64,000 nucleotides of DNA from Acidobacteriaceae bacterium (GCA_003134855.1 PLCS01000012.1:62001-126000); one strand, 5' to 3'; positions 1-8,984 are shown, numbered from the stretch's first letter. Notes: a model not told the origin generated them from the letters alone. Program-made: numbers and translations.

Positions 1-2
1 TC

Positions 3-2405
3 TCGGCTCAGGCCAACTCCGCCACGGAAGATTTGTCGACGAATCTACCGGCCTCCATCGCCGCGGCCTTATTCTACTTGATCGCGATTGCGGCAACGGT
101 GGTGCTGCATTGGGGCGTAGTCGGCGTCGGCGTGGCGCTGCTCTGCATGCGATCCGTCGATTTTCTGGTGCGCTTCTTTCCCGCCATGAAGCGTGTGCTG
201 GCATGGGAGACAACCCATGCGCATCCCCCGGGTTTGCGCCGGCGCATGATGCCGTTCGCCTTGCAAGGCGTTGCCAGCATGTTTGTGGCGCAGATCGTCT
301 GGGGCCGCTCGGAGATCATCCTGCTGAAGATGCTCAGCTCGGATGTCAACCAGGTGTCGTTCTATTCAGTGGCATTTACCATGGCGGAACAGTTGCTGCT
401 GGCGGCGACCATCTTCGGGACAGCGGCCGGCGCAACGATCTTTGTGCAATACGGTCGAGACAAATCCAGGCTGCCCGAACTAGCGACCTCCACCTTCCGC
501 TACATCGCATTGATGTCGATACCGCTGCACTTCATCGCGGCGTCGCTCGCCGTGCCTGCGCTGCTTCTTTTCTACGGCCACAAATTCCAGGGCGCCGCGA
601 TGGTGGTGGCGCTGGCTCCGCTTCTCTGTATGTTCAAAGCCTTTCTTGCGCCCGCGCGAACCCTGCTGGAAAGCTCGGAACGGCAGCGTTATGTGATTGC
701 CGCCACCGTGATTGCGGGAGTTATCGATATCAGCGTGGCGTGGTATCTCATTCCAGCGCACGGCGCGGTAGGCGCTTGCATCGGCAACGGCGCGGCGCAA
801 CTAACAGCCGTCGGCATCATGTGGGGCATGGCTATATATCACTATAAGGTGAAACTGCCCTGGTTGCAGGTTGCAAAGATTGTTTTTATCAGCGTGCTGG
901 CGGCGCTGACCGCGCATTTCATCGCGGTGCGGCTGCCGCCTGTGTCGGCCATCCTCTGCGGCGGATGCGCGGCGCTGATTGTTCTCTTCGGACTCGTCCG
1001 CCTGATGCGCGTTCTGGAGCCGGAAGACCGCGTCCGCTTCGGGGTTCTGGCCGGTATGCTGCCCAAGCCGATCAGCGGGTTCATGAGCACGAGCCTGACG
1101 ATGCTGATCTGCCCAGAACGCGGCAGAATCGGTTCGGACAGCGCGATCCCTCAGCCAGCTTCCGAGGTTCGCCTACCGGTAAATCCCGATGCCGCTCCTG
1201 TGGTGTTGCTCTTTGCGTATCATTTTCCGCCCAGCAATGAGATCGGTGGAGCAAGACCGTATCGTTTTTACAAATACCTGAAAAGGCTCGGTTTTGAGTG
1301 CCATGTCATCACCGCGGCCGCTCAAGCGGATGCGGCGGCTGCGAATATCGAATATGTGCCAGACCCTCTGGACTCTGGAGGCAGATATGGAATCGCATGG
1401 TATGCCGATCGGGTTATCCGGAAATTTTTTTGGACCAGAAGTTTAAGGCTGCGGTGGTTTTTCCTGGCCTTCCGGGCGGGACAGTTGTTTATGAAACAAA
1501 GGAAAGACCGGGAGATCGTCCTTCTTTCTTCGTCTCCGCCAGTGGCTACCCATCTGGCCGCTATATGTCTTGCCGCCATTTCAGGCCGGCGATGGATCGC
1601 GGATTTCCGTGATCCGCTTTACGCTGTCGGAGGCATAAGAAACATTGTGAAGAGATTCATTGCGATCAGCCTTGCAAGGCTGATCCTGAAAAGAGCCGAC
1701 ATTGCTCTGGCGAATACAGATGCAATGCAAGAACTCTGGCACTATCGCTATTCCGGTTTGGGCGGGAAGACTCACATTATCTGGAACGGGTACGATCCCG
1801 AGGATGCAATCGGCAATTATACGCTTCCGGTACGACAACACAAGGTGTTGAGCCACGTGGGTGAACTATACGGGGGCCGTGATATCCGGCCCATTGTCAA
1901 TGCCATGATGCGGTTGTCGCAGAGCGGCAGGTTGCCGGACGATGGTGTAACCATTCGTCAGATCGGGGTCGCGAATCAGGCGGAACTGCCCGACTACAAC
2001 ACGCTTCAGGCCAGCCAAGCGCTTGGATTGCTGGAGATCTGCGAACCTGTTCCTGCCGAGGAGGCGCGGTCCATTGCTCTCAATTCCGATGGTCTACTGC
2101 TGATTCAACCGCAAACCGGCGTTCAGGTTCCCGCGAAGCTGTTCGAGTATCTGCGCCTTGGACGCCCCATTCTAGCTTATGTGGTCCGCAACTCCCCGTC
2201 TGAACGCATTCTTCGCCAGGCAGGCGTTCCTTTCGAGTGCATCTATCCAGGACAGACCCCGGAGGAGATTGAGATGCAATTGTTGAGTTTTTTCGAGCTA
2301 ATGGACGGCCGGGAGATCCATTGCAATCAGTGGTTCACCGAGACTTTCGATGCGTCTCGGCAAGTGAATACCCTTGCCCAACTGATTTGGCCACGCGCCG
2401 GGTGA
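3..2405 (+). CDS. Flippase-glycosyltransferase fusion, 5' end outside the window
   Basis: The frame is open to the window edge, so the start is missing; the TTG at 33 is only the first possible internal start. Counting from that TTG, residues 1 to about 355 are a multi-helix Wzx/MATE-like polysaccharide flippase lacking its first helices, ending in a PEDR...MLPKP tail. After a linker, residues 389-790 form a GT4-like glycosyltransferase (opening VVLLFAYHFPPSNEIGGARP; late PAKLFEYLRLGRPILAY, the usual nucleotide-sugar-binding region). The expected roles are lipid-linked glycan export and sugar transfer at the inner membrane. Flippase and transferase are normally separate genes. A second copy of the flippase tail lies just downstream (2430-2628), so the fusion probably arose by recombination. 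Domain calls are firm; the single-polypeptide product is inferred from the uninterrupted frame. Confidence 0.8.
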   Translation, partial: SAQANSATEDLSTNLPASIAAALFYLIAIAATVVLHWGVVGVGVALLCMRSVDFLVRFFPAMKRVLAWETTHAHPPGLRRRMMPFALQGVASMFVAQIVWGRSEIILLKMLSSDVNQVSFYSVAFTMAEQLLLAATIFGTAAGATIFVQYGRDKSRLPELATSTFRYIALMSIPLHFIAASLAVPALLLFYGHKFQGAAMVVALAPLLCMFKAFLAPARTLLESSERQRYVIAATVIAGVIDISVAWYLIPAHGAVGACIGNGAAQLTAVGIMWGMAIYHYKVKLPWLQVAKIVFISVLAALTAHFIAVRLPPVSAILCGGCAALIVLFGLVRLMRVLEPEDRVRFGVLAGMLPKPISGFMSTSLTMLICPERGRIGSDSAIPQPASEVRLPVNPDAAPVVLLFAYHFPPSNEIGGARPYRFYKYLKRLGFECHVITAAAQADAAAANIEYVPDPLDSGGRYGIAWYADRVIRKFFWTRSLRLRWFFLAFRAGQLFMKQRKDREIVLLSSSPPVATHLAAICLAAISGRRWIADFRDPLYAVGGIRNIVKRFIAISLARLILKRADIALANTDAMQELWHYRYSGLGGKTHIIWNGYDPEDAIGNYTLPVRQHKVLSHVGELYGGRDIRPIVNAMMRLSQSGRLPDDGVTIRQIGVANQAELPDYNTLQASQALGLLEICEPVPAEEARSIALNSDGLLLIQPQTGVQVPAKLFEYLRLGRPILAYVVRNSPSERILRQAGVPFECIYPGQTPEEIEMQLLSFFELMDGREIHCNQWFTETFDASRQVNTLAQLIWPRAG

Positions 2406-2429
2406 TGTTCTTCGAGATGGGCGAGGGCC

Positions 2430-2628
2430 GTGAGTACCATGGGCCTAAGAAGGAGTGTTCTCTTCGGACTCTTCTACTGGATGCGTGCTGGGACCGGAAG
2501 ACCACGGCCGCCTTCGTATCCTCGCCGCAATGCTGCCGCGGCCAATCGTTTATCCCGCGGAAAATATTCTGCTACCGCTGATACGGCCGCAATCAATCGG
2601 CTTTGCCACAGCCAACCTTTTAGAATGA
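2430..2628 (+). pseudogene. Decayed C-terminal fragment of a flippase
   Basis: This gap carries a broken copy of the flippase tail found inside the upstream fusion gene. The 15-mer GTTCTCTTCGGACTC occurs at 981-995 and again at 2457-2471. Frame 3 reads VLFGLFYWMRAG, then a one-base shift near 2490 moves to frame 1, which reads GPEDHGRLRILAAMLPRP and runs to a TGA at 2626-2628. The fusion gene reads VLFGLVRLMRVLEPEDRVRF and then GVLAGMLPKP at the matching place. No start codon or intact domain remains. It is best read as the leftover 3' end of a flippase gene separated from its body by the glycosyltransferase segment. Confidence 0.65.
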
Positions 2629-2671
2629 TCTTCTACGCGCATGCATAGGTATCGGATCGGGAGGAAACAGG

Positions 2672-3577
2672 TTGAAGATCAGCGTCATCATTCCTGCTTA
2701 CAATGCCGAGCGGTACATTGCCAAAGCCATCGAGAGCTGCCTGAGCCAGACATACGCCCCTCACGAAATCATCGTCATTGACGACGCCTCAACCGACGGC
2801 ACTGCTTCGATAGCAGAATCGTTCCCTCCACCCGTCCGTGTCATTCGTCTGGCGGAGAACATGGGAGTTTCGGTTGCTCGTAATCGTGGTGTCGCGGCTT
2901 CCACGAGCGATTGGATCGCATTTCTCGACGCCGACGATTGGTTTCTCCCAGAAAAGTTGGAACTCCAACGACGCTGCGCTTTGGAGAACCCACGGGCCGT
3001 GTTGATCTATACTGGCTATCGCATGATCGGCATCGACGGATCGCTGCGCGATGGCCGGTTCTTCTTTCCCCGGGAACTGTTGCCGTTGCTTCGCTATCGC
3101 GGCCGGTTTCATCTTAGCAGCGTGGTTCTCCGCCGAGATACATTCGATTCGGTCGGAGGTTTCGATGTATCTCTGCGCGTCCACCAGGACTGGGAACTGT
3201 GGCTCAGAATCGTTGCCCGCTACTCTGTGGAATTGCTTGCAGCGATACCGGAACCGCTTGTGATTTATCGGAGGGTTGCCGGAAGCCTCAGCTTAAACAC
3301 CATGCGATATTTCCATGTGCGTAAATCAATTATGAAGAGCAGTTGCCTCTTTGGAACTCGCGGTATCTCCCGTTTTCTTTTGCACAGGAAGATTCTTGCA
3401 TGGAACTATTACGACACCTCGGAGTCATTGCGCGAAGAAGGTTCGCTCTCGTTCCTTTCATTAATGCTCAAGAGCTTTGTCATTTGGCCGTTTCCATGCT
3501 CTGTGATGCCGAACAGGTGGAAGGTGGCGATCGTGATGGCTCTGCAAACCTGCCGCAGGTATGCGACACTCTTATGA
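2672..3577 (+). CDS. Family 2 glycosyltransferase
   Basis: A GT-A fold inverting glycosyltransferase of about 301 residues. The N-terminus MKISVIIPAYNAERYI is the usual GT2 opening; VIDDASTDGT binds the nucleotide and D86-A-D88-D89 is the metal-binding DxD-type motif. QDWELWLRI in the second half is typical of the acceptor-side region. The start is a TTG preceded by a strong GGGAGG ribosome site at about 2659-2664. It should add one sugar to a lipid-linked repeat unit at the cytoplasmic face of the membrane; donor and acceptor cannot be read from sequence. Its last codons form one copy of a 50-bp repeat shared with 5949-5999. Confidence 0.9.
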   Translation: MKISVIIPAYNAERYIAKAIESCLSQTYAPHEIIVIDDASTDGTASIAESFPPPVRVIRLAENMGVSVARNRGVAASTSDWIAFLDADDWFLPEKLELQRRCALENPRAVLIYTGYRMIGIDGSLRDGRFFFPRELLPLLRYRGRFHLSSVVLRRDTFDSVGGFDVSLRVHQDWELWLRIVARYSVELLAAIPEPLVIYRRVAGSLSLNTMRYFHVRKSIMKSSCLFGTRGISRFLLHRKILAWNYYDTSESLREEGSLSFLSLMLKSFVIWPFPCSVMPNRWKVAIVMALQTCRRYATLL

Positions 3578-3608
3578 GACAACGGTAGAAACAGTGTTCT
3601 TGCGGATG
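3559..3608 (+). repeat. Glycan-locus junction repeat, copy 1
   Basis: A 50-bp segment spanning the stop of the GT2 gene that matches 5949-5999 at roughly three quarters of positions. Both share GTATGCGA, the block CTCTTATGAG, GGTAGAA and a final GCGGATG. In the frame starting at the internal ATG both copies encode a similar peptide (MRHSYETTVE here, MRSSYEGKVE there), so it may be a relic of a coding end. Confidence 0.5.
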
Positions 3609-3678
3609 CGCGCGCCGCGGCGCTCTGCCCTGTTTTCCGTGAGCGCGAGAAACACGCTTCGCCGAGGGAGAAAGTTAG

Positions 3679-4752
3679 ATGAACCGCTTAACAGACCAGG
3701 GAATCTGGATTGAATCGGATGTCCCCTTGGCGGACACGCCTCAGTGGTCCATTCCCTTACGGTTGGTGAAAGCTGTCGCCGACGGAGAGGCTGCAAATCT
3801 GGGCAGCGTTTCGCCGCTCCTGGCAAGCAACCTGGAAACCATCCGCGATATCTACGCCGCCTGGATTGACGGTAGTCACCAGATACCGCTCGCCTTTGAG
3901 CTGTCCCCGGATGTCTCTGCTCCGAGCAATGGCGTATCGCTGTTCTTTTCCGGTGGCGCCGACAGTTTTTATTCCCTCATCAAACATCGGAACGAGGTGA
4001 AGAATCTGGTGCTGGTTCACGGCTTTGACGTGCCCTTGGCGGACACGAAAACCTTTGAGCTGACTGAAACGCAGGCCCGCAATGCTGCCCGCCTCTTTGG
4101 TAAGCGCCTGATCGTGGTTAGGACCAATTTGCATTGGGAACAGCCCAGCGTTCCCGGCGGTTGGGGAATGTACCACGGTGCAGCCCTCGCGGCCGTTGCT
4201 CATGCGCTCGCGCCCAATCACGGGAAGATGTACATCGCATCGTCATACTCCTATGCCGAGCTGCACTCGTGGGGATCACACCCGCTACTGGATCCGCTAT
4301 GGTCCACTGAGGCGGTCCAGATCGTCCACGATGGCGGGGAAACCCGCATGGATAAGTTGCGCGTTCTGGTTCAGTATCCCGAGGTATTGGCACGGCTGCG
4401 CGTCTGTTGGGAGAACCCGGACAATTACAACTGCGGCCTCTGTGAAAAGTGCGTCAGGACCATGCTGGGTTTGCGTGCCCTTGGCGTCGATCGCTGCGCC
4501 GCGTTTCCAGATACCCTCACGCCGGAGCTCGTGCGCCAGCAGAAGCTCAACCACGATTCCGTGCTGTTTTGGCGGGAATTGCTTTGCTCCAGTCTTCCGC
4601 CGGCCCTGCACGCTGGTGTGCAATCGGCCATCCATAGCTATGATGCCGGCTTGCCTCCACGTTCGGGAAAGTTGAAACGAGAGATCAATCGCTGGCGATT
4701 CGCCCTGCTTCATGCCATGAGCGCATTGATCTCGCCGATCGATCGTTTCTGA
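3679..4752 (+). CDS. QueC-like PP-loop ATPase in a glycan locus
   Basis: A 357-residue N-type ATP pyrophosphatase. The PP-loop SGGADS is at residues 91-96 (QueC enzymes have SGGxDS). Near the C-terminus C243-x8-C252-x2-C255-x2-C258 reproduces the zinc signature of QueC, 7-cyano-7-deazaguanine synthase. It is longer than QueC (about 230 residues), with roughly 85 extra N-terminal residues, and no other queuosine genes are nearby. The ATG follows a GGGAGA ribosome site. QueC-type enzymes adenylate a carboxylate and convert it to amide or nitrile; divergent relatives occur in defence systems (QatC, Cap9). Among glycosyltransferases it could modify a sugar acid or acceptor, but that is inference. 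Fold assignment is firm; substrate is unknown. Confidence 0.75.
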   Translation: MNRLTDQGIWIESDVPLADTPQWSIPLRLVKAVADGEAANLGSVSPLLASNLETIRDIYAAWIDGSHQIPLAFELSPDVSAPSNGVSLFFSGGADSFYSLIKHRNEVKNLVLVHGFDVPLADTKTFELTETQARNAARLFGKRLIVVRTNLHWEQPSVPGGWGMYHGAALAAVAHALAPNHGKMYIASSYSYAELHSWGSHPLLDPLWSTEAVQIVHDGGETRMDKLRVLVQYPEVLARLRVCWENPDNYNCGLCEKCVRTMLGLRALGVDRCAAFPDTLTPELVRQQKLNHDSVLFWRELLCSSLPPALHAGVQSAIHSYDAGLPPRSGKLKREINRWRFALLHAMSALISPIDRF

Positions 4753-4875
4753 AGGCACGCGAAACTGTGGATCAGCCATAATCGACTGCGTTATTGTTGA
4801 AACAGGCAAATCTTATTGCCTCAATATGGCGACGTAATCATGATGCTATGGCTGTCGCCTAGTTAAGGAGTTACC

Positions 4876-5871
4876 GTGAACCTGCAACAAATTCTTGAAC
4901 CGATTGGCATTTCATCTCCTGATGCAAGGATCATGAATTCTCTCAAGGATAAACTCAAAGAGATTCTCGGCTCTTTTGACACTACAAAGCGCGTAATTTA
5001 TTACGATTATCCCCTCCATATGAACATCGGCGATCTACTCATCAACCTCGGAACTGAGCAGTTCTTGGCTGACCACAATATTAATGTGTGGAGACGCTAT
5101 TCTATATTCGATATGCCGGATTCTATCAAGGGAATGGAGGACGACGTCGTTATTCTATGCCAAGGGGGCGGAAATTTCGGCGATCTATACCCCATTTTTC
5201 AGAATGGAAGAGAGAGAGTCTTGAGGCTCTATCCTCGCAATCGAATCGTCATTCTTCCTCAAACTGTGCATTTCAGGTCTCGCGAGCGATTCTTCCAGTC
5301 AATGGAACAATTTCGCACGCACGGCAATTGCTACATATTCGCTAGGGACAATCGTTCTCTCGGTTTTCTTCGACAGGCAAGCTTCACTCAAACATCTGCA
5401 ATGCCCGATATGGCGCACTATCTATGGGGGAAGTTGCTTCCAATAACGCCCCGCGCCTATGAGGCGCAGCCGTTGCGATTTGTGCGCCGGGATGGCGAGG
5501 CTAAGTCATCCCCACTCTTGGAAGGCAACGCCAGCACGGTACAAAGCTATGACTGGCCAGATACCACTACCTGGTCAACGCGCCACCGCGCTGGGCTGAC
5601 TCTCAGGGCCATTCGCTTTCAAAACGGCCTGGGACTCCACACGCAGAAGTATTGGCAATGGCATAGCGCGCAAGACAGGGCGATTCGGGATGGGGTCAGG
5701 TTCTTTTCGAAATACCGCAAGATTTACACCAACCGTCTGCACGTTATGCTTCTCGGTCTGCTGCTCGAACGAGAGGTCTGTGCGTTCGACAATTCCTATG
5801 GAAAGCTCTCATCTTATCGCGATACATGGCTGAGCGGGCTGGAAGGTTTGAAGTGGGAGCCGGAAGAGTGA
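4876..5871 (+). CDS. Polysaccharide pyruvyltransferase family protein
   Basis: A 331-residue protein resembling ExoV/CsaB-type pyruvyltransferases, which add ketal pyruvate from phosphoenolpyruvate to surface sugars. Visible family marks are NIGDLLINLGTEQFL near residue 50, QGGGNFGDLYP from residue 96, VILPQTVHF, and the late TNRLHVMLLGLLLE, whose R-L-H triplet is typical. The start is GTG at 4876, fixed by an AAGGAG site five bases upstream. The gene is visibly richer in A and T than its neighbours, suggesting separate acquisition. Some proteins of this family have other transfer functions, so the substrate is uncertain. Confidence 0.85.
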   Translation: MNLQQILEPIGISSPDARIMNSLKDKLKEILGSFDTTKRVIYYDYPLHMNIGDLLINLGTEQFLADHNINVWRRYSIFDMPDSIKGMEDDVVILCQGGGNFGDLYPIFQNGRERVLRLYPRNRIVILPQTVHFRSRERFFQSMEQFRTHGNCYIFARDNRSLGFLRQASFTQTSAMPDMAHYLWGKLLPITPRAYEAQPLRFVRRDGEAKSSPLLEGNASTVQSYDWPDTTTWSTRHRAGLTLRAIRFQNGLGLHTQKYWQWHSAQDRAIRDGVRFFSKYRKIYTNRLHVMLLGLLLEREVCAFDNSYGKLSSYRDTWLSGLEGLKWEPEE

Positions 5872-5948
5872 CGATGGCGACTGCGAACGGCTGGGGATGC
5901 GGTTGCGCGGTTTCCGCGCCAATTTGGCGATTGCGGGGCGTCTCGCGC

Positions 5949-5999
5949 GTATGCGAAGCTCTTATGAGGGTAAGGTAGAAGGAGGGTCCTCCGCGGATG
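5949..5999 (+). repeat. Glycan-locus junction repeat, copy 2
   Basis: Second copy of the 50-bp segment at 3559-3608. It lies between the pyruvyltransferase stop and the GT14-like start and ends on that start codon. It also supplies the ribosome site GGAGG of the next gene, which sits in the palindrome GGAGGGTCCTCC. Confidence 0.5.
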
Positions 6000-6935
6000 A
6001 GCGTTGCAGTTGGATTTTTGATTACATCGTATGATAAGCCCGCACAACTTCTCAGGCTCATGCAGCGTCTGAAGAAGTTGTACGACAACGCGCCCATTGT
6101 CTGCCATCACGACTTCAGCAAGTGCTCCCTGGAAGGTTTCGACTTACCCAGTGAAGTTACTTTCGTTCGACCGCATATTGAACCCATATGGGGCGGGATA
6201 TCGCTTTGTCATGCATTCCTCGCGGCTCTGCGCGCGATGTACCAGCGCACGGACTGTCCGGATTGGTTTGTTTTTTTGAGCGGTACTGATTACCCGGTGC
6301 GGCCTGCCCATGAGGTGCTCGACCAACTGGTCCAGGGCGGATTCGACGCATACATGGATCACCGCTTGGTGGAGTATCCATGGACTCCAGATTCGAGTGT
6401 TCAGTACGAGCCGCACGCCTTCAATAGCGCCGCCTGGGTGCCCCTTGCGTATGATCGCTGGGTCGCGATCCGGCTCTGGCTCCCGTGGTATTCCTTAACG
6501 CGACGAAAGCCGATCAAAATCCCCGTGGGAATCATCCGGTCGAAGTCGCTTGTCGGCCCATTCAATCCATTTTCGGAGACCCTGAAATGTTATGGGGGGT
6601 CGGGATGGTTTACGTGCAATCGGAAAGCCGCAGACCGACTGTTGGCGCGGAACGCTGAAAACCAGGCGCTCCTTGCTCACTACTCCAGGAGATTTGCTCC
6701 AGATGAAAGCCTCCCGCACTCGATTCTGTGCAATCAGCCGGATTTGAAAATCTCAAAAGACAGCTTACGTTATATCGACTGGAGCCTGGGCGGACACCAT
6801 CCGAAGACTTTGGAGATGGAAGACATTCCCCGCATCCTCGCGTCGGGGGCGCATTTCGCCAGGAAATTCGATCTGGCAATGGGCGCCGAAGTCTTTGATG
6901 CCATCGATGCCGCCGTTGATGCCGCTAGCCGCTGA
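5997..6935 (+). CDS. GT14-like (beta-1,6-N-acetylglucosaminyltransferase family) protein
   Basis: A 312-residue protein with the layout of the core-2/I-branching (GT14) family: VAVGFLITSYDKPAQLLRLM at the N-terminus, then IWGGISLCHAFLAALRAM, WFVFLSGTDYPVRP, GGSGWFTCNRKAADRLL and PDESLPHSILCNQ. The SGTDYP and PDE elements are the most characteristic. Bacterial members are found in exopolysaccharide loci and probably add a branching sugar. The ATG at 5997 has an AAGGAGG site about ten bases upstream. It is the last + strand gene of the locus and converges on the - strand genes that follow. Confidence 0.8.
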   Translation: MSVAVGFLITSYDKPAQLLRLMQRLKKLYDNAPIVCHHDFSKCSLEGFDLPSEVTFVRPHIEPIWGGISLCHAFLAALRAMYQRTDCPDWFVFLSGTDYPVRPAHEVLDQLVQGGFDAYMDHRLVEYPWTPDSSVQYEPHAFNSAAWVPLAYDRWVAIRLWLPWYSLTRRKPIKIPVGIIRSKSLVGPFNPFSETLKCYGGSGWFTCNRKAADRLLARNAENQALLAHYSRRFAPDESLPHSILCNQPDLKISKDSLRYIDWSLGGHHPKTLEMEDIPRILASGAHFARKFDLAMGAEVFDAIDAAVDAASR

Positions 6936-6965
6936 ACCGGCCGCGCTCAACGGCAAGGCTACAGG

Positions 6966-7958
6966 TTAGTGATGAACAGTAATCATATCGCTGGCTCCGA
7001 GCTTTTCTGCAATGGTGAAGAGTGTGTGGTGGAGCGGCCGATAGGTGCTGCAGACGAACTTCTTTTTGAAGCGCTTCGCTGCTGGGTCAAGGGTCCAATC
7101 GGAGGCGAGGGTTGCGTCGAGAATGGCTCGGGACTCCGGGCTTGAGACGGGCAGGATGGGGATGTAGGCGCCGGGGAAGTAGGGCATGTTTGCCTTGAAA
7201 AGCTTGCTGGCGGCGGTTCGGTAAATCTCGATGCTGGGGTTAAGTATCTTCGTGAAGCTGGGAAGAGCCGAGGATGTCTCTATGACGCATCTGCAGCGGG
7301 ACAGGAGGACGCAATCGAGTAAGGCACGGTCGGTCTTTTCTTTGCGTGGGGTGGTTTGATTGAGGGCTTTATGGAAGCCGACTTCTCCAAGATTGATTAC
7401 TGGGAGGGTGACGGCGGCGCGAAGCTTGTTGACGAAGGAAAACTCATCGGTGGCTGCGAAGATTACGTCAAATAGGGAGGCGGTGGCTAGAAACTCGCGC
7501 ACAAGGGTGAGGAAGTCCTCTTGAGAAATGGGGTTGCTGTCATCGAGCGAGGTTAACTTGTCGTTTCCGCGGTAGTGAAGGCCGAGGACGCGGCCCGGGG
7601 GGAAGAGCTGGTCGGCTGACTGCTGAATGCGGTCTGGAACTTTGAAGTAAGCGTGCCAAATCAGGCTGAGTTGTGCCCAGTCATTGCCGAGGATTTTGGC
7701 ATGGCGGCGACGAAGCTCGCTCAGGGAGATACGACGAAATGGTGCTTGTGGAGGCGTATAGGCAATTTCGAGTGCGCCGGGAATGGTGATGAAGTCTGGT
7801 GGCACACCGTACTGGGTCGAACGGATTTCCCAAGCAGGAAAGATGCCCCTTTCGTAGAGGTAGGGAAGTATGTGAAAAGTGTGATAGAAAACGTTACCGA
7901 AGAGACCTTCGCGCAGGTCGGTGGGCTGGGAAAAAACACAAAGTGGGAGCTTCTTCAT
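6966..7958 (-). CDS. Putative fucosyltransferase-like glycosyltransferase
   Basis: A 330-residue protein without strong signature motifs. The segment VLGLHYRGNDKLTSLDD near residue 125 resembles the HxRxxD donor-binding element of the GT11/GT23/O-fucosyltransferase superfamily, and FDVIFAATDEFSFVNKL followed by LLDCVLLSRCRCVIETSSALPSF matches the later part of that fold, where a surveillance-like S-S/T segment binds nucleotide. The start is fixed by an AGAGG site five bases upstream. It is the third gene of a - strand run with the deacetylase and another transferase-like gene. The superfamily call is moderate; sugar specificity is unknown. Confidence 0.6.
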   Translation of the reverse strand: MKKLPLCVFSQPTDLREGLFGNVFYHTFHILPYLYERGIFPAWEIRSTQYGVPPDFITIPGALEIAYTPPQAPFRRISLSELRRRHAKILGNDWAQLSLIWHAYFKVPDRIQQSADQLFPPGRVLGLHYRGNDKLTSLDDSNPISQEDFLTLVREFLATASLFDVIFAATDEFSFVNKLRAAVTLPVINLGEVGFHKALNQTTPRKEKTDRALLDCVLLSRCRCVIETSSALPSFTKILNPSIEIYRTAASKLFKANMPYFPGAYIPILPVSSPESRAILDATLASDWTLDPAAKRFKKKFVCSTYRPLHHTLFTIAEKLGASDMITVHH

Positions 7959-8021
7959 GCTGTCCTCTTGTTTGGCGTTCTTTGCGAGTCGATGCAGACG
8001 GTTTCTGAGACCGATTCGAGG

Positions 8022-8984
8022 CTATTGTATCGACCCAAGCAGCTTCGCCATGTGTGCGCCTGGTTCCACCTCGTTTCGATAGTATTCCCATGCCTGATTT
8101 CGCAGCTCGTCCGCCTCGCCGGGATAAGAAAGAAAGCGGTCGCAGACTGCGATACATTCCTCTGTGCTGTGATACAGGGCAATGGGCGCATCCGCCGGGA
8201 GATAGGCCGTTGTTGGTTCGGAAACGAGGCATTGGGATGCGGCAAACGCCTCTGCGATCTTGAATCCCAGCGACCCGAAAAGCCCTCTGAAACCGATGGA
8301 AATCAGATGCTCGCGCGCCCAGCGAACATAGCGAGATTGCCGGGAGGGGTGATCGGTCAACAATTCGGGGTAATGCCGCTTTGCATACAAGGTTGGCACC
8401 AACCCACCGGCAAGCCGGTCCTTGAACTCGCTCCGAAGCGCCCGCAGCAGCCTGACCCTGTCTTCATTCACCCTCTCATCTCCGAGGCACTCCATCGGAA
8501 TCCAAAGCCGGGCTTGAAAGAGAATCGTGGGCGATGCCGCTCGGGTTGGTTCACGTTCGAACTCGGTTACCAAAGGAACTAAGAAGAACTTCTTCCATGC
8601 GCCGCGACGGCGTATCGCATCCATTGGACCGAAGAGGCTTAGGAGCCGTAGAGTCGCTCTTGTTGAACGGCAGGCGTAGTTCAAGCCAAACGGCCGGATG
8701 CGATCACTCAGCTTCAGGTCTTCCGGCCTGACACATCGCTTGAAATAAAGATCGCAATTGGAGAGCTCCGGGGTCATCCTGTCGCTATGGTCAGAAAGAT
8801 CAATCCCGGCCGTTGTTCCATCCCATTCAAGAACGATTGCATGTTGCCCAATAGCCGACGAATGCCGCAAGATGAGACTGATGCGATCCTGAGCCTCCAG
8901 TCTACACAGTCCAGTCACGGCCTTCGCAACATGAAAAAGAGCGGCGTCGGAGCCGAGAGTGCATACGACACTTGGTCTTCTCAT
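8022..8984 (-). CDS. Glycosyltransferase-like protein
   Basis: A 320-residue protein with a GT-B-like C-terminal half: FGSLGFKIAEAFAASQCLVSEPTTAYLP resembles the sugar-nucleotide binding segment of GT1/GT4-like and exostosin-like enzymes, followed by a TEECIAVCDRFL helix that often ends such proteins. The N-terminal half shows no motif I can place. There is no signal peptide. It lies 63 bp upstream of the fucosyltransferase-like gene and downstream of the polysaccharide deacetylase in the same direction, which supports a role in glycan assembly. It could equally be an unclassified family; the call rests on the C-terminal pattern and context. Confidence 0.55.
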   Translation of the reverse strand: MRRPSVVCTLGSDAALFHVAKAVTGLCRLEAQDRISLILRHSSAIGQHAIVLEWDGTTAGIDLSDHSDRMTPELSNCDLYFKRCVRPEDLKLSDRIRPFGLNYACRSTRATLRLLSLFGPMDAIRRRGAWKKFFLVPLVTEFEREPTRAASPTILFQARLWIPMECLGDERVNEDRVRLLRALRSEFKDRLAGGLVPTLYAKRHYPELLTDHPSRQSRYVRWAREHLISIGFRGLFGSLGFKIAEAFAASQCLVSEPTTAYLPADAPIALYHSTEECIAVCDRFLSYPGEADELRNQAWEYYRNEVEPGAHMAKLLGSIQ

